A stretch of 64,000 nt of DNA, from NCBI GenBank assembly GCA_963712955.1, contig CAVQKF010000009.1, forward strand, positions 1 through 64,000, in the 5' to 3' direction. Of this stretch, positions 16,245-24,450 are shown piece after piece. Below the pieces are notes generated by a model. That model was not told the origin of the DNA, made no database searches, and was given only the letters and a program-made list of their open reading frames with translations. This DNA is from DATFVJ01 sp963712955. GTDB taxonomy: Bacteria; Actinomycetota; Actinomycetes; Streptosporangiales; Streptosporangiaceae. The first letter of the stretch is position 1, and each line of letters starts with the position of its first letter. The translations under genes and the position numbers were made by a program.

Positions 16245-17645
16245 TTAGCCTGGCCGGAGGGCGAGTAGCCGGAGTGGCCGGCGGGGGTTCTGGGCGTTGC
16301 GGCGCGTTTCTGCCGTGATTGTGGTTACTCTCTGTAGTCGGAAGAGGGTGATGACGAGGTTGGTGAGGGCGGACATCACCTGGGGGGCGTTGCCGGTGCG
16401 AAGGGTGGATTTGTCCTCGCGCCAGATCACGTCGCGTAGCCAGTGCAGGTGCTCCACCGTCCAGTGGCCCCGGGCGTAAGCGAGCAGGTCGGCCGGGCTG
16501 GCCTGGGCGGCATCCAGGCTGGTGAGGTAGAGCACGGCTTCGCAGTTGCGCATGATCCAGCGGCCGTTCTTCTTGATCGTGACGTAGCGCTCCAGGAGGA
16601 CGGCCTGGCGGGCGTACGGGAAGCCCAGGTCTTCGGGGGCAGGCAGGACGCGCATGGTCCGGGTCTCGATCCGGCCGCGGCTGATCTCGCTGGTTGCGGT
16701 CGCGACCGGGGTGTTCTCCCAGTCCAGGGCATCGAGCGCGGCATACGTTCCCGGCTGGTTGCCCAGCACCGGCAGCAGGTAGAACGCGTCCTTGCCTTCG
16801 GTCAGCCAGCGGGCATGCTCGCGCTGGGTCTGCATCGCGTCGGCGGTAATGACCACACCGTCCAGGGGCAGCGGTTCCAGCAGCGGCCTGAAGTGCGTGA
16901 TCTCGTTGGCCTTGCCGGCCTTGGCGACCTTGTCCTGGCCGATCACCAGCCCGGTGCCGTGGGTGACCGCGCCCAGCAGGTGCACCTTCTTCTTCCCATC
17001 GGCCTTGGCGAGCTTGCGTTCCTTACCGTCCACGCCCACCGCGGGCCGGGCCGGGCGGTGGCCGGGATCACCGGTGACGGCCGGAGCCAGCCATGGGTGG
17101 CCGGGAGCGGCCCGCACCCAGCCATCGGCCCTGGTCTCGCGCAGTGCCTCGGCGGCCGGCGGCTTGCGGCGCCGCTTCTTCCCCCCGCCGGCCGCCTTGC
17201 CCGCCGCGGCCCGGGCGGCGACCTGGCCCGCGAGCAGCGGGTCCAGCGCCGCGGCCGCCAGCCCAGCCGACAGCGCCGCCTCCAGCTGATCAGCATCCAG
17301 CAGGGCCGGCAGCCGGCCAAGCGTGGACGCGGACGGCGGCTCATGAGCGCCGGTCCGCGGGTTGCGGCGGGTCCCGTGCGCGGCCAGCACCTCCTGGTCC
17401 CAGCCCGCCGCCGCCCCGGCGATCGCCAGCGGGCCGGAATACCCGCACGCCACACCCGCCACCAGCACCGACACCAGCGAGCCCAGCGTATGCCGGATCC
17501 CCTGCGGCTTACGCGGATCACTCAGCCGGGCCGTCAGCACCTCCCGAAGCGACGCCGGTACCGTCCCGCCCGCAGCCCCCAGCTGGCAGCGGACAATCTC
17601 CATCAGCGATGATGCATACACGGGCACGGCCCTTCTGATGATCAT
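16245..17645 (-). CDS. ISAs1-family transposase, intact
   Basis: A 466-residue DDE transposase. N-terminal DDE_Tnp_1-associated region: LSDPRKPQGIRHTLGSLVSV and LVAGVACGYSGPLAIAGAAA (about 40-85). Catalytic part: AVGVDGKERKLAKADGKKKV with the first Asp, EPLPLDGVVITADAMQTQRE with the second Asp, and the C-terminal ARGHWTVEHLHWLRDVIWRE with the Glu. These features and order identify the ISAs1 family. An internal ATG at 17603 (MEIVRCQLG) is the alternative start; neither has a good ribosome site. The start lies inside a strong palindrome (17622-17687). One of only two apparently complete transposases in the window. Confidence 0.9.
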   Translation of the reverse strand: MIIRRAVPVYASSLMEIVRCQLGAAGGTVPASLREVLTARLSDPRKPQGIRHTLGSLVSVLVAGVACGYSGPLAIAGAAAGWDQEVLAAHGTRRNPRTGAHEPPSASTLGRLPALLDADQLEAALSAGLAAAALDPLLAGQVAARAAAGKAAGGGKKRRRKPPAAEALRETRADGWVRAAPGHPWLAPAVTGDPGHRPARPAVGVDGKERKLAKADGKKKVHLLGAVTHGTGLVIGQDKVAKAGKANEITHFRPLLEPLPLDGVVITADAMQTQREHARWLTEGKDAFYLLPVLGNQPGTYAALDALDWENTPVATATSEISRGRIETRTMRVLPAPEDLGFPYARQAVLLERYVTIKKNGRWIMRNCEAVLYLTSLDAAQASPADLLAYARGHWTVEHLHWLRDVIWREDKSTLRTGNAPQVMSALTNLVITLFRLQRVTTITAETRRNAQNPRRPLRLLALRPG

Positions 17646-17687
17646 TCGGACTATTTCGCACCCAAATGATCAGCAGGGGCCGTGCCC
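17622..17687. repeat. palindrome covering the ISAs1 transposase start
   Basis: Arm 17622-17646 (GGGCACGGCCCTTCTGATGA and TCATT) is almost perfectly complementary to 17665-17687 with one two-base irregularity; the loop is about 18 bases. The ATG at 17645 is in the left arm, so a transcript entering from outside would fold over the start codon. Confidence 0.7.
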
Positions 17688-17885
17688 AGATCAAGCACAT
17701 CCGCCCCGCTAGGCCCGCGTGTCGCGGCCGACCCGGCCCGCGCGGCACCCCCAGCACTCACGCACCGTCACCGGCCCGGACGCCGGGGCGCCCCGCCGCG
17801 AAGCCACCTAACGCCGCGAACCACCAGGCCCGTCGATCACCCACAGTCACGCTGACTTTGACGAGTCCCTGACCCCCCTGGCCTG

Positions 17886-18075
17886 GTGCCGGTGCGGGAC
17901 CTGGTGGGCGATGAGGTGCTGGACGCGCTTTTGGAGCGTTCGAAAGACGAGTCCGGGGGACTGCGGCTGACCGGGGAAGGCTCAATGCTGGGCGACCTGG
18001 TGAAAGCGGTCCTGGAACGGGCATTGGAGGCGGAGCTTTCCGCTCACCTCGGCTATCAGAAATACGACACCGGTA
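17886..18075 (+). pseudogene. IS256-family transposase N-terminal fragment
   Basis: Reads VLDALLERSKDESGGLRL, then MLGDLVKAVLERALEAELSA and HLGYQKYD, the classic IS256 N-terminus. It stops at about 18075, where it is joined to a helicase fragment. The family protein is about 400 residues. Confidence 0.7.
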
Positions 18076-18482
18076 CTCGCCTGGATCAACCACGTATTCG
18101 CCAAGCTCATCACCGCCGAACCCGGCTCCCGCCGGCCTACCACCCGCTGCACGCATACCGGCCCGCCGGCCCCGCGGTCATGCTGCTCGGCGCCCGCCCA
18201 CACGAGGGTAGCCCGTCCGCGGACGAGCTATGCACCCGCGAAGCCACCGACGCCGCCGCCATCCGCACCGCACTCGCCGAACACTGGCAGGTCGCCTGCG
18301 GGCAAGCCTGCCAGACGGCCATGTCGAGCAGCCGTGGCGCGACGTGCAGCTGCGCGACATCGCCGTCCTCGTACCCGCCCGCACCTCCCTGCCACACCTT
18401 GAGGACGCGCTCGACACCGCCGGAATCCCCTACCGGGCCGAAGCCAGTTCCCTGGTTGACCGCACCCGCGAAGTCCCGTAAC
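18076..18482 (+). pseudogene. UvrD/RecB-like helicase fragment
   Basis: Across two frames: AVMLLGARPHEG, ADELCTREATDAAAIRTALA, then VQLRDIAVLVPARTSLPHLE and DALDTAGIPYRAEASSLV. The latter is the VQLRDIAVLVP...LE.AL..AGIPY motif V/VI neighbourhood of UvrD-type helicases and RecB-like nucleases. Both ends are missing and a one-base change lies near 18310. It is a displaced chromosomal fragment. Confidence 0.6.
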
Positions 18483-18489
18483 CTCCGCG

Positions 18490-18650
18490 GTGCCGGTCGT
18501 GCCCGACGCGGAGACGGCCGCCCGCTACCTGCCGGGCAACGGCGTGGCGTGGGGCGACAGGTATGACGTATTCACCCTGCCATCCGGGCAGCTGTGCGTG
18601 GTGATCGGCGATGTGGCGGCTCGGGCCTGCCCGCGGCCGTGGTGATGGGC
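18490..18650 (+). pseudogene. SpoIIE-type PP2C phosphatase fragment
   Basis: Reads ETAARYLPGNGVAWGDRYDV then FTLPSGQLCVVIGDVAAR, the start of a SpoIIE-type PPM domain; the family motif GGDWYD appears here as WGDRYD. About 50 residues remain. It is the third unrelated gene piece joined within 770 bases. Confidence 0.55.
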
Positions 18651-18790
18651 GGATGCGCAGCGCGCCTGCACGCTGGCCCGCATGGATTGTTATCGTGGAT
18701 AACAGAAATCGGTGGGGTCGGCCATGATTGGTGAAGGCACGCAGTCTGGGGGCACGACAGCCGGTAGCGTGCGGGAAGCTGCCCCCCAAA

Positions 18791-18810
18791 TCTTGATTCA
18801 TTCAAGAAAC
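18791..18810 (+). promoter_or_regulatory. FurA/CatR-type operator
   Basis: CTTGATTCATTCAAG (18792-18806) has perfect 5-base arms, and the surrounding TCTT...AGAAAC matches the layout of the mycobacterial furA autoregulatory site (TCTTGACTnATTCCAGAAAA). It lies 22 bases upstream of the fur start, the expected place. Confidence 0.55.
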
Positions 18811-18831
18811 TGTAGGAGCAATGCTCGTATC

Positions 18832-19291
18832 ATGGTTTTTGCTCCCGCCGATCCGGACGGCGCCGCGTTGCAGGCCTTGCGCGCGGCCGGGCTGAGTGTG
18901 ACAATGCCGCGCCAAGCTGTGCTGACGTGGCTGGCCGAGCCCCCCCACTCCACCGCCGAGGCTATTGGCGCGGGCGTGCGGGCACAGTTCGGTGCGGTGT
19001 CTATCCAGGCCGTCTACGACGTGCTGGGGGCGTGCACGACCGCGAGCCTGCTGCGCCGCATCCAGCCCGCCGGGCATTCCGCTCGTTTCGAGCGCCGGAT
19101 CGGGGATAACCATCATCACGTCGTGTGCCGGCGATGCGGCCGCACCGAGGATGTCGATTGCGTGCTCGGGGACCGGCCCTGCCTTACCCCGGACGATGAG
19201 CAAGGGTTTCGCGGTCGACGAGGCCGAGGTGGTGTTCTGGGGCGCGTGCCCCACCTGCATGGCGGCGGAAGGCTCCGCGGCCGGAGCATAA
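18832..19291 (+). pseudogene. furA: Fur-family peroxide regulator, frameshifted
   Basis: A Fur-family repressor (about 150 residues): winged-helix part ALRAAGLSVTMPRQAVLTWL and AQFGAVSIQAVYDVLGAC, metal-site histidines in IGDNHHHVVCRRCGRTEDVD, and the C-terminal AVDEAEVVFWGACPTCM with a second CxxC. In actinomycetes FurA/CatR represses the neighbouring catalase gene and itself and is released by peroxide. One extra G around 19203-19206 (CAAGGGTTTC) shifts the frame before the last 30 residues; in the shifted frame there is no stop and translation would read into the catalase. Either a real mutation or a sequencing error. Confidence 0.8.
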
Positions 19292-19311
19292 TTTCACGAG
19301 GAGGAATGGCA

Positions 19312-20841
19312 GTGACACAATCGCGGCCCGACGCTACGACGACGGATGCGGGTATTCCAGTCGAGAGCGATGAGCACTCGCTCACGGTGGGCCCGGACGG
19401 ACCCATCCTGCTGCACGATCACTACCTGATCGAGCAGATGGCGAATTTCAACCGAGAGCGCATTCCTGAGCGCCAGCCACACGCCAAGGGCGGTGGCGCC
19501 TTCGGTCATTTCGAGGTGACGAACGACGTCAGCGCCTACACCAGGGCAGCGGTGTTCCAGCCCGGCACGCGCACGGACATGGTAATCCGGTTCTCGACGG
19601 TCGCCGGCGAGCGCGGCAGCCCAGACACCTGGCGCGACCCGCGCGGGTTCGCCGTGAAGTTCTACACGACCGACGGCAACTACGACATGGTCGGGAACAA
19701 CACCCCGGTCTTTTTCGTGCGCGACCCGCTGAAGTTCCAGCATTTCATCCGCTCGCAGAAGCGGCGCGCTGACAACAACCTGCGCGATCACGACATGCAG
19801 TGGGACTTCTGGACCCTGTCCCCGGAGTCGGCGCATCAGGTGACCTGGCTCATGGGTGACCGCGGGATCCCTCGGACCTGGCGGCACATGAACGGCTACA
19901 GCTCGCACACGTACATGTGGGTTAACGCCTCCGGCGCGAAGTTCTGGGTGAAATACCATTTCAAGACCGACCAGGGCATCGAGTTCTTCACCCAGGACGA
20001 GGCCGACCAGATGGCGTCGGTGGACACCGACTACCACACCCGCGACCTGTACGAGGCGATCGCGCGGGGTAACTACCCGAGCTGGACGCTCAAGATGCAG
20101 ATCATGCCGTTTGAGGACGCCAAGACCTACCGGTTCAACCCGTTCGACCTGACCAAAGTGTGGCCGCACGCCGACTACCCGCTCATCGAGGTCGGCAGGA
20201 TGACGCTCGACCGCAACCCGGCCGACTACCACGCCCAGATCGAGCAGGCTGCCTTCGAGCCGAACAACCTGGTGCCCGGGATAGGGCCAAGCCCGGACAA
20301 GATGCTGCTGGCCCGGCTGTTCTCCTACGCCGACGCCCACCGTGCCCGCCTCGGCGTGAACTACAAGCAGCTGCCGGTCAACGCGCCGAAGGTGCCGGTG
20401 CACAGCTACAGCAAGGACGGCGCCATGCGGTATGTCAACGCCTCCGACCCGGTGTATGCGCCGAACTCCAGGGGCGGACCGCAGGCTGATCCCGTCGGCT
20501 ACGGCGAGCCGGCCGGGTGGCACACCGACGGGGACATGGTACGCACCGCCTACACCCTGCACGAGCAGGACGACGACTGGGGCCAGCCAGGCACGATGGT
20601 TCGCGAGGTGTTCGACGACGCGGCGCGTGACCGGCTGATGGGCAATATCGTGGGCCACCTCCTCAACGGGGTGACCGAGCCGGTCCTGCAACGCGCCTTC
20701 CAGTACTGGCGCAACGTGGACAAGGACCTCGGCGACAGGATCGAGGGCGGCGTCCGCGCCAAACAGGACGAGAAGGACCCGAAGGCGGCCGCGCAGGCCA
20801 ACCCCGCCCGCGCGGGCATGCAGGCCAAGGCCGAGGCCTAA
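19312..20841 (+). CDS. katA: catalase, monofunctional haem (small-subunit clade)
   Basis: A 509-residue cytoplasmic enzyme that converts hydrogen peroxide to water and oxygen. Seen: the distal His in RQPHAKGGGAFGHFEVTN, MVIRFSTVAGERGSPDTWRD, the Asn in NNTPVFFVRDPLKFQHFIRS, and the proximal haem ligand Tyr in ARLFSYADAHRARLG. Length fits the clade 3 type. GTG 19312 is preferred because GAGGAGG lies 7 bases upstream; an ATG at 19306 is only 1 base from it. It follows the fur gene by about 20 bases, so the two are an operon under peroxide control. A hairpin terminator follows at 20862. Confidence 0.95.
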   Translation: MTQSRPDATTTDAGIPVESDEHSLTVGPDGPILLHDHYLIEQMANFNRERIPERQPHAKGGGAFGHFEVTNDVSAYTRAAVFQPGTRTDMVIRFSTVAGERGSPDTWRDPRGFAVKFYTTDGNYDMVGNNTPVFFVRDPLKFQHFIRSQKRRADNNLRDHDMQWDFWTLSPESAHQVTWLMGDRGIPRTWRHMNGYSSHTYMWVNASGAKFWVKYHFKTDQGIEFFTQDEADQMASVDTDYHTRDLYEAIARGNYPSWTLKMQIMPFEDAKTYRFNPFDLTKVWPHADYPLIEVGRMTLDRNPADYHAQIEQAAFEPNNLVPGIGPSPDKMLLARLFSYADAHRARLGVNYKQLPVNAPKVPVHSYSKDGAMRYVNASDPVYAPNSRGGPQADPVGYGEPAGWHTDGDMVRTAYTLHEQDDDWGQPGTMVREVFDDAARDRLMGNIVGHLLNGVTEPVLQRAFQYWRNVDKDLGDRIEGGVRAKQDEKDPKAAAQANPARAGMQAKAEA

Positions 20842-20861
20842 GAGGGCATCTGAGCTATGTC

Positions 20862-20882
20862 ACGGATGGTTCATCCGTTTTG
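20862..20882 (+). terminator. intrinsic terminator after catalase
   Basis: ACGGATG (20862-20868), a 3-base loop GTT, then CATCCGT (20872-20878) followed by TTTT. It sits 21 bases after the catalase stop. Confidence 0.7.
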
Positions 20883-20985
20883 GGCGGGTCATCGCGCCAG
20901 GTTTGAGTTGATTCGTCGTTGAGCCGACGGCCCATGTTGTCGATCATGGCCCAGTGGATCATCGTTTCGGAACGTTGTGGGAGGG
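20870..20985 (-). pseudogene. IS5-type transposase C-terminal tail
   Basis: The minus strand reads MIHWAMIDNMGRRLNDES and TWRDD, the usual last residues of IS5-type transposases (IxWAxIxxMxRRL). About 30 residues only; it overlaps the region after the catalase terminator. Confidence 0.45.
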
Positions 20986-21085
20986 TCTCGTATTATCCCG
21001 CGGTCCCGGTTATCCCGAGTTCGCGTTCGTCGTACCAGGTAGAGGGATTTTGGGTGCCGGGGTGTGCGGGATAATCCGGGGTCGT

Positions 21086-21245
21086 CAGAGGCTGTCGAGG
21101 AAGGCCAGGACGGCATCGGGGGCGGTGTAACGTCCTGGCGTGGTGCCTGGTGGTGTGGTCCGGGCGAGGGCGCGCTCTTTGATCGCCATGTCGGCGTGCA
21201 GATAGATCATCGAGGTTTCGCTGGACTCGTGGACAGGGTGGGCTG
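21086..21245 (-). pseudogene. tyrosine recombinase C-terminal fragment
   Basis: Reads HESSETSMIYLHADMAIKER, then ALARTTPPG and LAFLDSL. It contains the end of a tyrosine-type integrase: the final catalytic Tyr in T(S)MIYLHAD, with the preceding GHES-like segment degraded. About 50 residues; the rest is missing. Confidence 0.6.
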
Positions 21246-21319
21246 CGCGGCGAGGTCCGGTTCACGTGTGGTGAACTCCGGCCTTTTCCGCGCAGCCTCC
21301 CTCCGAACCCGCCGGGCGG

Positions 21320-21500
21320 TAGGGTAGGCCGCCGACGAGGTGCCAGTTGACCTGGTCCTTTTCCGACGACCCCCCTCCGAACCGGACGTGCCCGATTTCC
21401 GTGGCATCCGGCTCTCCAGTGCTCATCGTGGTCGCCGTGCAGGACGATCACGAATGATCTCCAGAGCGGTTGCGGCGTCTCGCATCTCGCGTACCTCACC
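21320..21500 (-). ncRNA. group II intron remnant with domain V
   Basis: Domain V is recognisable on the minus strand at 21379-21414: GAGCCGGA pairs with TCCGGTTC, a CG bulge, a GAAA tetraloop, as in bacterial group II introns. Domain VI-like sequence and a CCTACCCTAC 3' end follow to about 21320. Upstream, 21430-21500 encodes VREMRDAATALEIIRDR, the first residues of a group II intron reverse transcriptase. The whole reverse-transcriptase body is missing between them, so the intron is internally deleted and would need a maturase from elsewhere to splice. Confidence 0.65.
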
Positions 21501-21697
21501 GTCGTGTTGATCTGAGCACCTGTGTCCCTTCGCCCGTGTAGACGGCTTTCCCGTCCTCCCTGGCAGGTCGCGACTCCTGATAGGGACGCCCGCGATGATC
21601 GGTTTGTCGCAGAGTGGACGGCTTGACTGAATAGCTCAGATCCGGGTGGACGCCGAGCGCAACCATGACACGAGTTGACGAGGTGCGCGTTAGGGGT
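21501..21697. repeat. start of repeat block shared with 2545-2652
   Basis: From about 21590 the sequence matches 2545 onward (CGCGATGATCGGTTTGTCGC and what follows) and continues into the DUF3618 gene, about 480 bases in all. Bases 21501-21589 look like the 5' flank of the group II intron. No gene is seen. Confidence 0.6.
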
Positions 21698-21738
21698 GGC
21701 GGGCCCGGCCGGCCGGTCATCAGCTGGCCCGGCCCGCC
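21698..21738 (-). terminator. hairpin terminator after DUF3618 operon
   Basis: GGCGGGCCCGGCC (21698-21710) against GGCCCGGCCCGCC (21726-21738), the slightly mismatched counterpart of the perfect hairpin at 2653-2693. It is 6 bases beyond the stop of the minus-strand operon. Confidence 0.55.
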
Positions 21739-21743
21739 TGCGG

Positions 21744-22394
21744 CTAGCTGCCGGAGGAGCTGGTCTGGTCGGTCAGCGTGTTCTTGGCCTGCTGCGTCCG
21801 GCCCGCGACGTCACCCGCTGCCGACCGGGTCTCCTCGGTCACCGTCGACGCGGCACCAGACGCGGCGCTCTTCACCGAGTCGACGGCCTGTCTCAGCGGC
21901 TCACCAAGCTGCTCCTTCGCCTGCTGGGCAGCCTCACCGAGTTGGTCGGCGACCGGGCGGGCTTGCCCGGCTGCAGCGTCCTTGACCCGTGTGGCCACCT
22001 GCTGCTCCGCCGATGCCGGGGGGAGCAGGGACGATACGAGCCATCCTGCGCCGAATGCGATGACACCCGCGGCGAGCGGGTTTCCCTCGGTGCGTCGGCG
22101 CACCGTGTCCGGCGCCGAGCTGACAGTGCCGGCGGCCGAGGAAGCGGCCGAGCTCACCGTGTCTCTGGCGCTGGATGCGGTCGCGCTCACCCTGTCCGTG
22201 GTGCTGGGTGCCCCGCTGGACGTGCTGCCCATAATCCTGTCCTTGACGTTCGTCATGGAGGCGCGAGTGCGCTGCACCCGCCGTTCCACGATGCGCGGCG
22301 GGCTGAGCTTCTCGGTGAGCGCGCCGACGTCGGCGCTCAGCTCCCGCTGGGTTTGATGGATGTCCCCGCGGATCTGGTCCGGGTCACTGGTCAT
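21744..22394 (-). CDS. DUF3618 domain membrane protein
   Basis: A 216-residue protein. Residues 1-50 are the DUF3618 motif (DPDQIRGDIHQTQRELSADV then LTEKLSPPRIVERRVQR). Residues 55-110 are a Ser/Ala/Val-rich amphipathic stretch, a membrane helix (AAGVIAFGAGWLVSSLL) follows at about 118-134, and the tail is an Ala/Gln/Lys amphipathic helix like a LEA-type repeat. The family is common in actinomycete stress operons; no biochemical role is established. It overlaps the preceding gene by 4 bases (ATGA, 22391-22394). A broken copy is at 2699-3042. Confidence 0.85.
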   Translation of the reverse strand: MTSDPDQIRGDIHQTQRELSADVGALTEKLSPPRIVERRVQRTRASMTNVKDRIMGSTSSGAPSTTDRVSATASSARDTVSSAASSAAGTVSSAPDTVRRRTEGNPLAAGVIAFGAGWLVSSLLPPASAEQQVATRVKDAAAGQARPVADQLGEAAQQAKEQLGEPLRQAVDSVKSAASGAASTVTEETRSAAGDVAGRTQQAKNTLTDQTSSSGS

Positions 22395-22837
22395 GCTGGT
22401 CTCCTCACCGGCCCTTGAGGGTGCCGGGCAGTTCCTTGAGAGTCTCGGCGGTCCGGTCCGGTGTGGGATGAACCTGGCGCAACCGGCCCCGGCCGACCCC
22501 GTAAAGCACCACAGTCACGAGCGCCCAGATTGCCGCCACGATGACCGCCGCCCATCCCTGGTCCATCGCGTTGGCAAGCGCCCACCAGGCGGCGATGGAC
22601 AGGAACAGCAGCACCATGTAGCCGGCGAAGCCCGGCGCCGCCGAGCATTCCGGCGGCCTTGCCGGTCTTGGCCGCCTCCTGCTTGAACTCGGCTTTGGCG
22701 AGGTCGAGCTCCTGGCGCATCAGCGTCGACAGGTCCCGGCTGATCTCGGTGACCAGCCCTGCGACCGAGGTGTTGGCGACGTCCCGGCCGACGGGCTGGC
22801 CGGGCGCTGCGCGGGCGCCGGAGCCGGGGGCGGTCAT
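22391..22837 (-). pseudogene. phage holin superfamily III-like protein, frameshifted
   Basis: Starts MTAPGSGARAAPGQPVGRDV and contains EISRDLSTLMRQELDLAKAE, the signature of actinobacterial Holin-X/DUF1469-type small membrane proteins. After AGMLGGAG one extra G (near 22640, GCCGGGCTTC) shifts the frame. The correct continuation, YMVLLFLSIAAWWALANAMD and WAAVIVAAIWALVTVVLYGV (two membrane helices), is in the neighbouring frame and ends at about 22405. It sits in the middle of a three-gene operon with 4-base overlaps on both sides. The G run makes a sequencing error possible. Confidence 0.75.
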
Positions 22838-23556
22838 GGCTGTCCCGGCCGGTACGATCGGTAGCCACTGGTCGTTGCGCCGCCACCACTCACTTCACCG
22901 GCAGCCGGACCTGACCCGCCGCCAGTGCCATACCCCGGCACCGGCGGTGCCGTGGCCGGCTCGGCGACGGTATGCGCGCCCGGTCCCGGCGTTACCGCGC
23001 CGCCGGCTTGCACCGGTGGTGCGGGCTGCTCATCGGACCCTGCTGCGGCGGCGACGCCTCTCGTCAAGCGCCCGGCCACCACGCCGGCAACCGCAGCACC
23101 GAGAAGAAACGCGCCCGGACGACGGCGGGCGAAATCCCGGACCTCGTCGAGCAGGTCGCCCGGCTCTCGCTTTTCGAGCCACGAGGCAGCCCCGTGGATG
23201 CGCTCGGACGCCTGCTGGGCGAACTCCGCCGCCATGCCTGACTGGCCACCCTTCGCAGCCATCTCATACAGCTCGTCGGCGAGCGTGCGCAGTTGCTGGG
23301 CAGCCTTGTGCTGCTGCGCCAACGCCTGCTCGCGCGCCTGCCCCCGGGCCTCGCCGAGCAGGTCCCGCGCCTGCCGACGCGTCTCCGAGACAACCTGTTT
23401 CGCCTGCTCTGTCGCGGTTTCAGCGACCTGCTCTCCGGCCTCGCGCACCGAGTGGCCGATGCTCGAGGCTTCATCCCGGGCGACACCGGTCGTCGACGAC
23501 TGCGTCGCCCGGCCCCCGGCGCTGCCCGGTGGAAAAGCACCCGTGTCCTGAGTCAT
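22834..23556 (-). CDS. coiled-coil membrane-anchored protein of the DUF3618 operon
   Basis: A 240-residue protein. Residues 30-130 are strongly amphipathic alpha-helical (VREAGEQVAETATEQAKQVV, ARGQAREQALAQQHKAAQQL), residues 150-175 hold the ERREPGDLLDEVRDFARRRP-like juxtamembrane part, then a hydrophobic helix FLLGAAVAGVVAGRL, and a Pro/Gly-rich disordered C-terminus. This layout is typical of the first gene of actinomycete DUF3618/holin-like operons; no function is established. GGGAGGG lies 5 bases before the ATG and a SigB-type promoter candidate is about 37 bases upstream. Probably a membrane-stress protein (inference). Confidence 0.75.
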   Translation of the reverse strand: MTQDTGAFPPGSAGGRATQSSTTGVARDEASSIGHSVREAGEQVAETATEQAKQVVSETRRQARDLLGEARGQAREQALAQQHKAAQQLRTLADELYEMAAKGGQSGMAAEFAQQASERIHGAASWLEKREPGDLLDEVRDFARRRPGAFLLGAAVAGVVAGRLTRGVAAAAGSDEQPAPPVQAGGAVTPGPGAHTVAEPATAPPVPGYGTGGGSGPAAGEVSGGGATTSGYRSYRPGQP

Positions 23557-23592
23557 TTTGACCCTCCCATACGATTCGTGACGCGGTCGCTG

Positions 23593-23617
23593 CTACCCCC
23601 GGGTGCACGGCGTAAGC
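23593..23617 (-). promoter_or_regulatory. SigB-type promoter of DUF3618 operon
   Basis: On the minus strand GCTT, 15 bases, GGGTAG, ending 37 bases before the ATG of the first operon gene. It agrees with the SigB-type consensus at most positions. Found by eye. Confidence 0.4.
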
Positions 23618-23922
23618 GCTTGTCCCTCAGCTTTCTGCCGGTACCCAGGTCAGCGGCGTGTCCTGCTAACGGGTTCGCTAACGAGACGGCGAGGGGCGGC
23701 GAGACGGTCGAGACCTGACTACCCGGGCGAGACGCCGCAGCCTGTCGCCGCCGAAGTCAGCGCGGCGATGTGAGATCATCCCGGGACCGGCGAGACGCAC
23801 GTCGTACGGCTGATAACCGAGCGCAGACCGGTCGCAAACGCCTCCGGCGGGGCGCTCCGCCCCCGGATGGTTGATCAAGATCTGGACACGCACCCGGTCC
23901 GTAGGTGGTTGTGGGCACCTGA

Positions 23923-24162
23923 TCATTTCGCCCGCCACCGACCCAGCGCCGAGCGGCCCACATAGGCGGTGCTGCCCAGAGCGGCGGCCGCGAGCACGGT
24001 CTTAACGGCCGTGTTAGCGCTGAGGTTCGACTGCTTGCGGATTCGGCCCCGGTGGACCAGGACGAGCCCGGCTCCACCGCGCCCATCCCGAGGCCGCGAC
24101 CTCGGCAGCAACGTCGCCGTCGCCATTTCGGCCAGGCGCGCACCAAACCAGCCAGTGGGCAA
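23923..24162 (-). CDS. small hypothetical protein
   Basis: 79 residues: MPTGWFGARLAEMATATLLP, then GLVLVHRGRIRKQSNLSANT and AVKTVLAAAALGSTAYVGRS. The second half looks like real protein (a basic stretch followed by a hydrophobic helix), of a kind seen in actinomycete hypothetical proteins. The true N-terminus may lie upstream in another frame. No function can be assigned. Confidence 0.4.
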   Translation of the reverse strand: MPTGWFGARLAEMATATLLPRSRPRDGRGGAGLVLVHRGRIRKQSNLSANTAVKTVLAAAALGSTAYVGRSALGRWRAK

Positions 24163-24450
24163 GATGTCGCTGACGTGCTGGCCCGCTCATCGCTGACGCC
24201 GGGCGGGATGGGCACCAGGTTGGTGTGCGCATAGGGGACGCGCGGGCGTACTCGGTTTGCAGGCCGTTGGATGGCCCGGTGGACTCAGGGCCTCGGAGAA
24301 TGCCGCGGCCGGCCGCCCGAATTCTGACGTCCGCTGGATTGCTGCCACTTCCTGGTGACGACGTTTCGGCTGAGCTGTGGGGGAAGGATTCCAGGACTAT
24401 CTATGAGCCCAGCTTTCAAGGTAACCCGGGAAGGGCAGGAGGCTGATCCC

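Noticed and set aside
19294..20691. 465-codon open frame on the minus strand
   Set aside because: Antisense to catalase; a product of GC-rich third positions, no recognisable domain.
22659..23561. 300-codon open frame on the plus strand
   Set aside because: Antisense to the coiled-coil membrane protein, which has a good ribosome site and operon overlaps.
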